NCBI RefSeq assembly: GCF_035582795.1
Contig: NC_134373.1
Location: 25,018,501-25,082,500 of the forward strand
From: Mycteria americana
Taxonomy: Eukaryota; Chordata; Aves; Ciconiiformes; Ciconiidae
Length of the DNA: 64,000 bases
Reading direction: 5' to 3'
Shown here: one piece after another, positions 14,152 through 25,381 of the stretch
Layout: every line of letters starts with the position of its first letter
How positions within the stretch are numbered: position 1 is the first letter of the stretch
Position numbers and translations under genes: made by a program
Notes under the pieces: generated by a model
Databases searched by the model: none
Told to the model about the DNA's origin: nothing
The model's input: the letters and a program-made list of their open reading frames with translations, nothing else

Positions 14152-15304
14152 AAGACAATTCCTTCTATTTTTAGCAATTGCCTTTATCCTCTATTCCAAC
14201 TTTTACCTTGCCTATCCTAATCAACAACTTTGTAGAAGCGGGGTGGACTTTAATCATCTTTAAATCTATGCAAAGCTTATTTTTCGTTTCATGAGAATAA
14301 CTTTTAAACTTCACCAACATGGAAAATTCTGTTGAACACATTCAGTCCTCCATTAATCTGGATGACATAAAAATGGTATTATTATTGCAAAGGGAATCAC
14401 AATGGCATGATTCTTCAAAAGTTTGGGTTTTTTACAATGCATTGTAAAAACAGATACATTACAGTGTATCACAGAAACGAAATGAACATGCCATACCTAC
14501 ACCTTTCTCTTCTCATATCAGATACACAACTAATTGCTCAAGACGATTTACAGTGGATTAAGTTTTCCCTCACCTGCTTCAATCCTCTCATCCACTGAGG
14601 TTGTAAATATTACTTATTTAAGAAGCGTTAAAAGATGTCAGTGGAAGTATTTTGTTTTAGAATTGATTCTATTATTTTTTTCCAAAGGAAAAAGTAGAAC
14701 AGGAAGATGCAATTATTAGCAGAGGAAATTGAAAGCATATATTTAACAAGTAGAAATAAATAGTGGGAAGAACTCAAACCAGACATAGATACATTAAAGT
14801 GGGATGATTTCCACACAGTATTCATACTTTTTCTTATTTTTGCACAAAATATATATCAGGCTGCCAATTATTCTTAAACAGTAACACCACAGCATACCAT
14901 ATGATCCAAAGAAATCTTTTTTAATCATGACATTGGCAAATATAAGGGGGAGGAGGGTTGTTTTTTTAAAAGAAATATGCATCCCTGATTGTTACTTCAT
15001 TTCATTCTAGCATTTTCCTGGAAAAAAGATTTCTTTTTTCTTTTCACTCAGAACTTGGAATCAGGCAGTAAAAAAGAAAATACCCAAAGCAGCAACTGAA
15101 TCCTAAATTTATACTTATAATTAGGTTTTGCGGTTTTATCTTCAACAGTGCCATTATCTCAGTACTCTTGTCTTGAAAATGTAATAGTGCCTCTGTATTT
15201 TTCCAAAAGAATCACAACATTCCTGTAGTCTCTATAACTTGCCTTAACTGTTGCTGTAATGCTAAATTTTGAAGTGAACTGGGAATGAGTACTGTTATAC
15301 AAAC

Positions 15305-15412
15305 TGTGGGGTCAGGCTCTGCCATCCATTCTCATAATGAGCAATACATTTCATCTGCAAGTCTCGCCGGAGGTCCCACTCAGCATTAACAAAAGCAGAA
15401 GAATTTGGCCTG
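15305..15412. repeat. Ancient amniote MITE remnant with inverted ends
   Basis: The segment opens 'ggggtcaggctctgcca' and closes 'gcagaagaatttggcc', which are recognisable as diverged inverted ends of an old amniote MITE type. In between are 'tctcataatgagcaata' and 'ctgcaagtctcg' blocks in the expected order. The assignment is by eye and the family is not named. Confidence 0.5.
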
Positions 15413-18400
15413 TTACTGTGAGCAGCTTCCCACACTCACCTGCTATATTAAAAATAGTTACTACCCAAGATCTCGCTATACCATTCTCCCACATACGGAG
15501 GCCTAAGTAGTAATAACTGCGTGCCATTTGCAGCAGCAACAACAGTACTCGATACAAACCATATCTACCTAGTGCATACATACCATATCATACCATAGTG
15601 CATGCATATGCATCATATGTATCTGTGGACATTTATCAGCAATGTCATGCTTTAAGGTCTTGTGTCTACCAGATTTTAAAAATAAACAAACAAATAAATA
15701 GGACAAAACAGCTTTTGAATTTTAAGACTGAATAAGGAAGGCAAGAGAATATGAACTTAGAAAGGAAGAGTCAATTTGGCTTTACATACATGGGTTTTAC
15801 TGTTACCCTCAGAAAACACAGGAAAACAACACGCCAAGCACAAGCATAGTTAACAAAAATATCTGCACTTTGTCTATACATGCTCCTTATATCTGAAGCT
15901 CCAAACCTCTGTCAGGTTACCTGACAGAGTAAGGTAACCCCTGTTTTGAAAGCCAATTTTGACTTGCAGGCAAGAGAGATCCAGAATGGACAGAAACAAA
16001 TACTCTATGAATAACTCCTGCTATGAATACACTGCCTTAAGTGACAATTTGCAAAATAATTTACATGCGATGAGGTATACATGTAGACAGACAAACTAAC
16101 AATACCTAGTCCTTTGATTAGAAATCAGTAAAATATCTTTGTAGAGAAGATCTGCATATTGTTTCTCCCATTCTGCAAACAAATGATGACTCCTCAGCAA
16201 TCTTTCAATTACTCACAACTATTCTAAAGCGCTCTGAATAATCATACTGAAAAAATATACTTGATGACTGATAAATAAAGCATTAGATGATACAGAAAGC
16301 ATACAAGTCCACATTTTGTTACCATATTAGTATATTTACTGAACATCAAAAGTAAGACTATATTTGTGTTTTCAAGAGCAGTTTGAGCAAATTGTTTCCA
16401 GGTGAACAACTTCCTTTTTCATTTTTTTCTACAATATTGCACTTAGAGACAATCTGCAATAGATTTCTAATAATTTTCACAGAAATCTGCCCACACTGCA
16501 AAAAAATTGAGAAGCAGTAGCCTAACCGCTAACAAAGCTGCTGTTGCTGTGTATGAACTGTTTCCAAAAGGAGTTTGTGAAAAGAGATTGATAAGGAAAT
16601 TATTTAACTCCTCAAAACCACAAGCAACAATGTATTTTATCATTTCGCAAATTGCTAGGGGTTTTTAATTAAAAGTCTGTCTAATAAATCAATAGCAACA
16701 TATGAGTAACACTACAATAAAAATAGATTCCACTTTGTACAGACTGTGGGATTTTGGTGGGATATTATATTGAGGCTTCATAATCTCTGAGCACCATTAG
16801 AAGATAAAATTAATCAAGGAGTACATTTGCTATGTTTTTACTATAAGTAACAATTAAAACGTATCATGTGTCACAGTTTCACCAAAAAAAAAAAAAAAGT
16901 TAACTCTGTTGTATATACCAAAGCCATTAGACTAAGCCCTTGAAGGAAACAAGCTCTTTCAGCTAGGAGCCTTTTTTTCACACCCAGAGTCCACCAAACT
17001 GGGACGATGCTTGGGAACAGAACTGTATCCATTCTACAGCTTGCATTCCTGTTCGTTTGTTTCCAGTCAAGATGAGGACTGATCCCTGAAACAGAAGTAC
17101 TCTAAAGGTACTGCTATGTCACAGCATTATCTCCCAGGCTTACAGCACTGAAGTTAGCACCAATTCCTGCTCCTTAAACTCTGCCATGACTCCAGGTACA
17201 AGACTCCAACCACACGAAAGCCATTTCTGCCTTACCACATGCAGGGCTCTAGACATCAGCCAGGCTGACACTCCCAGAGCACATTTACACACTTTATTGC
17301 TTGACGCACAGAGAAAATGCCACCAGGACAGACAATCTCAAAGACTGACGGAGCTGTGCCTTTTCCATCGTTGTGGCAGAAAGCAACATCGCCTCGTTGA
17401 CCTGCAGAGGCCCTCTCAGAAACAGAGAGAGTAAGAGAGGACTGAGGAAGAGGACACACCACAATAAATGTTACATGGAGTATATTCTCCCTTCCCTACT
17501 TGAAGCAAACACAACAGCTGCTGAACTAGTTAGCTGTAGTAAAAGCAGGTGGGAACCAGGCCACAAACTTAACGAGCAACAGCACTGACGGGGACCTGCA
17601 GCTCTGCAGACAGGTACCGCATCAGGGCTGCAGAGGGAACCGGGGACAATTCTCCCCTCATCAGCACATAAAAAATACTATCTTCTTTGGTCCTCTCAAC
17701 CACAGCAACAGCCTTTTTTTCTGCGCACAGCCCTGGAGGAACAAAACTTAAAGCCAGACAGCACAAGGCAATCCTGTACATTGCACCTTCTGAAAGCTGA
17801 CTCCTCTGACTCCCTGCGCAGCGGCCGTCGCACAAACAGAGACAACATACACTGACAAAGCGAGACCAGCACGTAGGCTCGCAAGGTATGAGCAAGACTG
17901 CAACGGACTGCAGACTACCGCACTGGTGTCAAACACTGAGGACTAAGTCTTCCACAGAATCAGTGATGACGAACTACAGATGGAAACTGGATTTACAGTG
18001 AATTGTCTCTCTAAGTAAAGGAACTGGGCAGCCAGTCTGTCAGTGATAAAGACAGGAAGGACCTTCTTCTACTCCAGTACCAGAAACAGCAAGAGCAGCA
18101 AGTAATAGGAATTAGGATTCATAAAAGGCATCCAGAGAGCAACAGGAAAAACTGTTCCCTGCCACAAGGAGAAAGGAGATGCCAGAGAGAACCTCACACT
18201 GTGTAGCAACCTGCCACCTGATTGCAAAATGGACCACAGTAACAGATGATGGGAACAGACCTTATGAAAAATGGGCTTGCCACAAGTGCATCTCATCAAC
18301 CTGCGGCAGCTGAGACTTGTCTCTTTCAAGCTTTGTCAACGTTGTGCAGCTTGTTGTGCTACCACAGAGCCATTTCAGGAGCCAGCAAAGCCTCTGCAGA

Positions 18401-19134
18401 CCTATGCAGTGTGTTCACAGAGATGTGTACTCACAGTCAGACACTTGTGTATGCACATGAGAGACTTCTCCCTGCCCTGGACAGCCTGATTTCCAGTGCA
18501 AGGCAGGAACCACCATTCACAAACAAAATCTCGGTGTGAGATCAACACCCACACTTACGCCTTGTGTGTGTCTGCAAACCCTGTGTCTGAAGGAGGCCGG
18601 GCGGGAAAGAGGGTGCCCACTGATCTAACAGTGTAAGAAGTCCCCCACCAACTGACCCCTTTCATACTTGCTGGGGAAACACTGCCCAGCCGTCGCTGTG
18701 CAACCACACTGTGCTCAGAGACAAGGGTGCACCGCATACCCCCCAGACGACAACAACCCCCCAGATTACCAGCTCCACGTCTGAGCGCATGAAACTGCGA
18801 CACCGCGGCACGAAGCAGAGACCGGGATCCGGAGGGAGACAGACCCCGCCGTGCAAGTGCCAGACCTCAGCAGATTCCTCTGCGGTCTGCAGGCAGGGAG
18901 GGCCAGGGACCCGCAGAGACAGCCCCAGCCCCGGAGCGGGATCCCCACGGAGCAGCCCACAGGTGCTCGCTCCCCAGCACTGCCCCACCGCCAGGGAGCA
19001 GGGGGACGAGGGGGAGCCTGAGAAAGCGGATGTCGGAGGCAGGGGGATGCGGAGAGAGGGGGTACCGAGGGGCAGGGGATGCCTGAAGCGGGTATAGCCG
19101 GAGGGGAGGGTGCTTGCCCCGGCGGGACACACGT

Positions 19135-19148
19135 ACACACACACACAC
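19135..19148. repeat. (AC)7 microsatellite
   Basis: Seven AC units, with more broken AC repeats on both sides, lie just inside SLC4A10 intron 1 about 200 bp from the donor site. Confidence 0.9.
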
Positions 19149-19346
19149 GAGCAAACACACACCGCTCCATCCCCGAGCGCCCTGGTGCCCGGGCACCCCG
19201 TCGCCGCCGCATCGCCCGGCACCGGAGCGAGCCAACCTGTTTCCCCGCGCACCGAGACACCGGCTCCGACCCCCAGCACAGGCGGGCAGGAAGGCGGCTC
19301 CCCGCGCCCCCTCCCCGCGGCCGGGGCCGCGCTGCGGCAGCCGTAC

Positions 19347-19394
19347 CGTGGGCAGCAGCGGCTCCATCTGCGCCCCTTGGTCCTGGGTCTCCAT
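19347..19394 (-). CDS. SLC4A10: SLC4A10 first coding exon (N-terminus of sodium-driven bicarbonate transporter)
   Basis: The ATG is at 19394-19392 on the minus strand. Sixteen codons read METQDQGAQMEPLLPT and are followed directly by a GTACGG splice donor (19346-19341). The DQGAQMEPLLPT part is the N-terminus I know for SLC4A10 (NBCn2/NCBE); mammals have MEIK where this has METQ. The full protein is a plasma-membrane transporter with a cytosolic regulatory N-domain and about 14 membrane spans. It moves bicarbonate with sodium to keep neurons and choroid plexus from acidifying. Only the first residues are here and later exons lie beyond the left edge. Linkage to TBR1 on the same strand supports the call, since the two genes are adjacent in other vertebrates. 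The paralogues SLC4A7 and SLC4A8 have different N-termini. The start context is GC-rich, with C at -3 and G at +4. Confidence 0.88.
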
Positions 19395-19395
19395 G

Positions 19396-19416
19396 CGGCG
19401 GCGGCGGCGGCGGCGG
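19396..19416 (-). repeat. (CCG)7 trinucleotide repeat in the SLC4A10 5' leader
   Basis: Seven CGG units on the plus strand (CCG in the transcript sense) lie almost against the SLC4A10 start codon, with more interrupted units to 19430. The repeat is presumably in the 5' UTR. Confidence 0.85.
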
Positions 19417-22400
19417 GGCCGCGGCGGCGCCCTCCCCGCCGCCCGCCCGCCGGGGCGCGCTCCCCGGGCGCTGCGGGAGCCGCTGGGCTGCGCCGGGCTC
19501 CGCGCTCCGCCGCGCTCCCTCCGCGGATCAGGCGGCGCGAAGGCAGGAAGCGCGCGCCAGTCACATGGCGCCGCGCACCGCCAGCCCCAGCGCGGGGGGA
19601 GGCAGGAGCCGGATCCACCTGCGGGATGCGGACGGATCCGGCCGCCGCCGCCGCCCCCGGCCCCGGCGGGGCGGTAAAGGCGGGCGGACCTCGCCCCTGC
19701 GCGGCTGCGCCTGCAAACCGGCGCCCGAGCGCGCCGCTGCCTTCAGTTCCCCCACACGGCACCTTCCCTCCAGCGGGCTCTGCCCAGTCCCCGCCGCCCG
19801 CAGGGGAGCGGGCTCCACGTCCGGAGAGGAAGAAGCGGCGGGACCGGCCTCCGAGCACAGACCCCCGAGCGACGCTATTGCACGCATCAAGACACGGCTC
19901 GGGAGTTACCGCTTCACGCCAGACTTCGGCCACAGTCCCCCCCGCGGCTGTTGCTTCAGTGCAATCCTGGGCCAAAATTCATTTTGATCTGATCAGCGTC
20001 AGAAGAGCACTGAAAAACAGGGATCCTCTGCTCGGTCCTGCCAGGCTTTCACCCTTAGACACAGACAGCACCTTCAAAATAGAGGTTTGTCCCATTCTCC
20101 ACTAAAATCACTCAATCATCCCCTTTTACCTGCAAGTTTTAAACACATACCCGATTACTATATCCTTCCGGATACAGTTAATTTAACAGGAGCCTGACCC
20201 CCTTCTTCACCCAATTTTATCATTCAAGCCTGCTACACATTTAGCTTCTCCTAGTCTACCTGCCTCTGCAACTCGGTGGTTACATTCAGCCATGCCAAAA
20301 CCCCAACAAGCTCCACAAACAATTGTCGAAGCCTAAATTTGGCTATCCAAGTGAGCATAAGGATAGTTAGCCCCCCACAATACTTGTATTATTAAGGACA
20401 CAAGGGCGATGCTGCCCAGCAAGACAGCTGAGACAAAGAAGTTCTCATATTCATCACTTCCCAGCACATCTCCCCCATAAAACATGCCCATCCAAACCTG
20501 TGTGCCTAAGAATCAAAATGAACAGAGACCCGACTAGGAAAAATAAGCTAACAAGTAAACCTCTGTCTCCCTGTTAGCATTGATTTCTTTGCCAAAGCAG
20601 CAGGCCATTCCCTACATTTTGGGTATCCTTTGCAGTCTAAAAGTAGACCAATAAATAGTTTCGCTAAATCTGATTCAATTTCATCTGCCATGAGGCACGT
20701 TCTTCAAGTGTCCTAAAGATCTTCCAGGTCGATTTATTCGTACATCAGCCAAATGAGACACAGAGCTGAGGAGGTAGTATAAAGGAAAGGGGAGTCAAAG
20801 CTGGTTCTTACAAAGAAGGGGGCTATTTTTCTGAGTCACAAGTGAGACTTGGTCTTTGTACAAAGCGATACATACATGTAACACTGTACAGAAAGACAGA
20901 CAACATTGTGGTCCAGATTCTGGGACAGAAGCCAGATGCATATTTTTATAACGTGACTACTTATCTACAGTAATTAACATAGGAGGCCATTCAGGTCACT
21001 AGAGGTAAGGCTGGGTCAGCATTTGCACAGTAAAACCCTATTTGCAGGAGCTTATAATTGAGCTATAAAAGTCATGATGAAGCTGGGAAAGGAATGTGTT
21101 TAAAAGTGATTTTCCTTCTTTAAAGAAAAAAGACTTAAAGTGAATATACCACTTGTGAAACCAGGAAGACCAAAAACCTTCAGTCCACAGGCAGCTATTT
21201 CAATGTAAATTAGTATAAGCATCCTTAGACTTCTCTGCCTAAACATCTCAAGCTTGTCCCAGAGCATTTGTTTTAATAAGATGCTGCAACACATCAAGCT
21301 CAATGGCATTTACACACCTGTCACTCCCCAAAACATTCCGCCAAAACACACTCATTCACACGCACACATCTAAAAGCAAAGACTAAGAACAAATCAGATC
21401 TTACGAAGACCATGAGGAAGGGTATCAGCTTATTGTGTACATGATGCTATTCCCCAACATTTCACAGCAAGAAACAGGATCAAAACCAAGAGCACCATTC
21501 GCATAAGCTATAAATGAGTTACCGAATGGGCCATCAAAAGAGATTTAGGATCAGTCACATAATTGTTTTTGCAAAGGTTCTTTGTCAGAGTGCTTTACAG
21601 TCAGGAGTTCACCATTACTGAATGATAGATGAAATATGGAAAAGCTCTGTTAAACAACAAACCTCCCCAAATCATTCTGTGTCATCCTGCTCCACTCACA
21701 CAAAAATATCACAGACCTCCATAGCTACAAAGCCAAAAGTAATAGCCAAAGTCAAAGTGCAAGTTATTCTTTCGACAGCTGTGACAAACATGCTTCAATA
21801 CAAAGATCCAAAATGTTGAATCCAAAAGCTCCAAAGCCAAAGGCTTTCCACATACGAAAGTGGAAGAACACAAAGGACTGAGCTGAAAGTTTTATTTTTA
21901 ATCAAACACAACTAAGATACTAATTTTTTTTAGAACGTCCTAGTAGTATATCACACCAAAGAGAGAATGAAGAGAAAGTAATATATTTATTCTCTAATTG
22001 CTTTATAATTGAATTTGAATTCTGAGTTCCCTTTCTTCAAGTTGGCTTCTTTCACTATTGCATCTGATGTGAGCCATACTCCCAGGCACATCCAGCAATT
22101 TTCTGGTTTGCAGTATTACTCTATTACAGAAGTAATGCCACTTCTCATCCCAAAAGAATTAGCTTTAAAATTATGATATAGAGCAGGCTTTAGTATCAAG
22201 TTTGAACTTTTAGTACACAACTAGGTGCTATTTTCAAGCTTTTGTACATAAAGGCTAAGGAAAAAAGTAAGAGGAGGTTCTCAAGTCATCAATAATTTGA
22301 GAAACTTGAACACAAGAAGAGCAGGTGTTGTGAAATCACGACATGCAGATACACTGAAGTTTTAAGATTTTAGGAATACCTAGGATATGCTATTGAAATA

Positions 22401-23442
22401 CTTTTGTGACATATTTATGTCAGACTAATTTTGCCTTTATATGTATTCTAGTGCATTACATAAATGAAATAGCAAGGGCTTCTACATTTAGTTTTACAAT
22501 TATAAAGCCCCTAAAGCAAACTTTGATGGGAAAATGGGGAATATTTTTCTTGTTCAATAATGTTCTGAATTTAGCTCAGAAACTGACCTGATCCCTGCCT
22601 GGTGTCATCTTTCAGAAGAAAATAAAGACAGCAAAAGTTGACTTTTATTCTTCTCCCTCCTAAAACTGCCTCTTAGCCCTTTGCCCTGCAGCAAGCCAGT
22701 AACTCAGATGTTCTCCTGAATCACGGTCAATGTTTTTAAGCGCCACTGAACAGAGGTATCATTCCTTAAAATCTGTTTGCAAGGGGTATATATTATATAT
22801 AAGGGAAAATACATTCAGAGGGCTCAGCCCATTCTCAAAGTACTTTGGAGGTATATAGCCTAGATTTTGGAGGCATATGGCATATACCTACCTATCTGGG
22901 TTTGACATAAAAATGGTCAGGGATGTAAATAATTCCCACCGGCTTGAACATCACTGACATAGCTCTGTATATACAAAATGAGGTGTGGGATAAGTTGCAG
23001 CTCCAAAATGAAGACCTAAAAATCACAGAGTTCAAGCTCATGAGAGGTCTTGCAATAATTCTCTTATTATGTCTTTGTAATAAAAGTTCTGGGTTTCTAC
23101 CTAAAGAGTACTCCCTAATTATCAAGAGCGATAGGTCCTTCCTCCACCTAAGTCCCAAAAAGGTAGTCTGATAGAAATAAGCAATGCTATTTGTATATGT
23201 ATATTTTTATATATGCATAAAAGCTGTCACAAAAGCCTAGCATCACTTATTGGCCCAGTAGCACTCACATTTTTACTGTCATACCTTTCTGTCAGTTTTC
23301 TTTTGGTGATCAAAATATAGCTATAATTTAAAAGAAATGCTTTTTTTTAAACCATTTCTCCAAATACAATTCCTGTTCTAGGAAGATGTCCTGGGTGTAT
23401 TGGCTCTTCTCCCAGTTTAGCCATAAAATATGTCACTCTACC

Positions 23443-23456
23443 GGGGGGGGGGGGGG
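23443..23456. repeat. G14 homopolymer
   Basis: Fourteen consecutive G on the plus strand, preceded by CC and followed by AAGGGGAG. Confidence 0.95.
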
Positions 23457-23478
23457 AAGGGGAGAATTGCTACTAAGC

Positions 23479-23887
23479 AAGAATGAACTCTTGATTTCCA
23501 CATAGTTGTTAGTTACAAAACTGAACATGAGAACTACTTACTTTAAAATCTCCTTATAGTAGAAATATGCTTGAAACCTAATTCACTCATTTACATCTAT
23601 GTCCAATACTCTCACCATGTTCTTAATTCCAAAAAGAACCTGTACTCTGTCAGACCTAACAAGGTTGCCAGTAGATTTTAGCAGCATAGTGAACAATTTC
23701 ACACAATATTCAAAATCAGAAAGAACTAGGGTTAGATCAGTTTGCCCTCTCTTGATTTCTGCCTAAGCTCAAGCCTCAAATACACTGATAAATAAAATGC
23801 ATGCACAATACACATTAGTTCGAATGCTCATATTGTGCATATTTACCATAAAAATATTTCTTTAATGAAGGGAGACCTTTTTTAAAA
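23479..23887 (+). repeat. Diverged direct duplication, copy A
   Basis: This segment aligns with 28628-29020 in the same orientation. Shared blocks include 'agttacaaaactgaa', 'aaggttgccag(t/c)agatttt', 'agcag(c)a(t/g)agtgaacaa' and 'acacaatattcaaaa(t/g)cag'. Copy A carries about 90 extra bases near its end (about 23745-23845) that copy B lacks. By eye the aligned parts differ at roughly one base in five. It could be a local duplication or two copies of an unrecognised dispersed repeat. Confidence 0.8.
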
Positions 23888-25124
23888 AATTGCAGGTTAT
23901 TTTCAGCTTGTTACAGGTATTTCTATTTCAAGTAAAACTGAAAATTAATTTCTAAGCTTCAGAGGAAAAAGAAATCACTACCAAGCAGCCAAAACCCCTT
24001 TCATTCTATTTTTGTCTTATTGATTGTACAAGATGAAATAGTAATGGGTGGACCTCTCAAACTGCATTTCTTGCTAATAAAAAAAAGTGAACTACCTTTA
24101 GATATCAAAAGGAACATGCCATCAATACAACCTCTTCCTAAGAATTTTTTTCTCCTCTGTAATTAGAGAAACTATTCTGACAAGAAGGTAACAAAGGGGA
24201 GGGAAAAAAACCCATAAATTCTGGCAGCAGTTTTTCCTCTCTCCATTCTTCCTCTCTATCTGAAAATAAATAACCATCTGGATCATTGTACTGCCTTTGT
24301 GACAGGTGGTACTCAGTTATGTTTCTCATTTCATTGGAAAGCAGTAATGGCTCTTTCTTTTGCTAATATACTCTGTCTGAAATTATTTGACTCTAATTCA
24401 TTTGAAGTATGATCCAAAAAGGTTCAGTGCTGATTGGGATGTATTCTGTGATTGCGACATAATCTCTTTTTTGCTATTGGCATCAGAACTGGAAAAAAGT
24501 ATTCTAATAATTGTCTCACTAATGTAACTTATCACATTCTTCAGCCAAAAAAAGTAATGCCAATGAAATATGTCTGTGTCCACAAGCCCAGTCCTACAAC
24601 TCCTGTAACACAGTGAGACAATCTGTGTTGGTAAAGAGCACCAAATATTCATTACTTCCTTAATTTTCCCCAAAATGGATCATCTACCAAAGGTTATGAA
24701 TTTTATGGTATTCTGATTCTAAGCTGGGCCTTTGATTTTTGCTATTTGCTAAATTAATATTAGAGGATACTATCTTAAAATCTAAAATAAAATTAAGAGG
24801 TGTTAAAGACTCTTTAACTAATAAAATAAAATACTACATAAAATGAATCAATACATTAGCTTGCTAATTATTAAGGTAGCTACCCTTTCTAGGCTTACTT
24901 TTCAAGTGAAAGGAATTCCTCAAACACATCATCCATTTAATCCAACTTTCTAAATAAAAATATGTTGAATCAGGCCCTGATTGGTCACTGACCTAAATAA
25001 TCCTTTAGAAAGATTAAGCTATCTTAATTTAAAACCTGCAAGGCAGGGATAATGTACTGTTTCTTGCTCAGTTATTCTAACAGCAAACTATAACTAAACA
25101 TCTATCTTACAGATGTAAGACAAC

Positions 25125-25345
25125 ATTTGTCTAGACTGAGCTTCAAGTCGTTGGAACTTGCTATATCTCTTATTTCTAGACCAAGAAGTCCTCTAACATC
25201 AGGAACATTTTCTTTATATAGGTAGGTACTGTGTTAATATTTCTCTTCCTTTATAGTGCTTCTAATTCCTTACTGCAAGAGGAGACTTTGCACCATTGTC
25301 ATGGCTCCTCTGACCTGTTCCGATTTCCACAGGAACACCACAATA
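25125..25345 (-). repeat. Old CR1 3'-region fragment beside the young CR1
   Basis: Read on the plus strand, the run 'gaacttgctatatctctt', 'agaagtcctctaacatcagg' and 'atggctcctctgacctgttc' follows the block order of an inverted old CR1 3' region. It is strongly diverged and non-coding. It lies in the opposite orientation to, and within about 60 bp of, the much younger CR1 starting near 25.4 kb. Confidence 0.65.
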
Positions 25346-25358
25346 TTCCAAAACTTGG

Positions 25359-25381
25359 GTTAACAAGTTTCACTTGTTAAC
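25359..25381. repeat. 10-bp perfect inverted repeat at the CR1 5' junction
   Basis: gttaacaagt (25359-25368) and acttgttaac (25372-25381) are perfect inverted copies separated by three bases. They sit just before the first recognisable CR1 codons. A short 'ttcactgg' tandem duplication follows at 25389-25404. Confidence 0.85.

Larger units (their letters stand above)
1..19346 (-). other. SLC4A10: SLC4A10 intron 1 (partial), non-coding
   Basis: This is the stretch downstream, on the minus strand, of the SLC4A10 first coding exon and its GT donor at 19346-19345. It is AT-rich and broken by stops in all frames. No open frame in it resembles the next expected SLC4A10 exon, which encodes the DEEAVVD-type segment shared by SLC4A7/8/10. 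Within it I recognise one solo LTR (6.4-7.0 kb), two old CR1 tails (4.97-5.2 and 13.2-13.6 kb), ancient amniote repeat remnants (2.9, 8.1 and 15.3 kb), poly(A)/poly(T) runs and a C10 run at 14142-14151. The rest (for example 1-2.9, 7.0-8.1, 8.2-13.2 and 15.4-18.7 kb) shows nothing I can name. Calling it intron 1 is inference from gene order and orientation. A long first intron is usual for this gene in vertebrates. Confidence 0.75.
18780..19990 (-). promoter_or_regulatory. SLC4A10: CpG island and probable promoter of SLC4A10
   Basis: GC content and CpG density rise sharply here against AT-rich flanks. The island spans the SLC4A10 first coding exon and the sequence just upstream of it on the minus strand. 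I see no TATA box, as expected for a CpG-island promoter. A GTCACATG E-box lies at 19560-19567. The transcription start probably falls between 19.42 and 19.9 kb but cannot be fixed by eye. Many long open frames in this block on both strands come from GC bias, not coding. Confidence 0.75.

Noticed and set aside
18662..19975. Long minus-strand open frame (437 codons) over the SLC4A10 CpG island, plus plus-strand frames of 302 and 331 codons
   Set aside because: Low-complexity Ala/Arg/Gly/Pro translation caused by GC bias, with several frames open on both strands at once. Only the 16-codon METQDQGAQMEPLLPT segment is real, and it ends at a splice donor.
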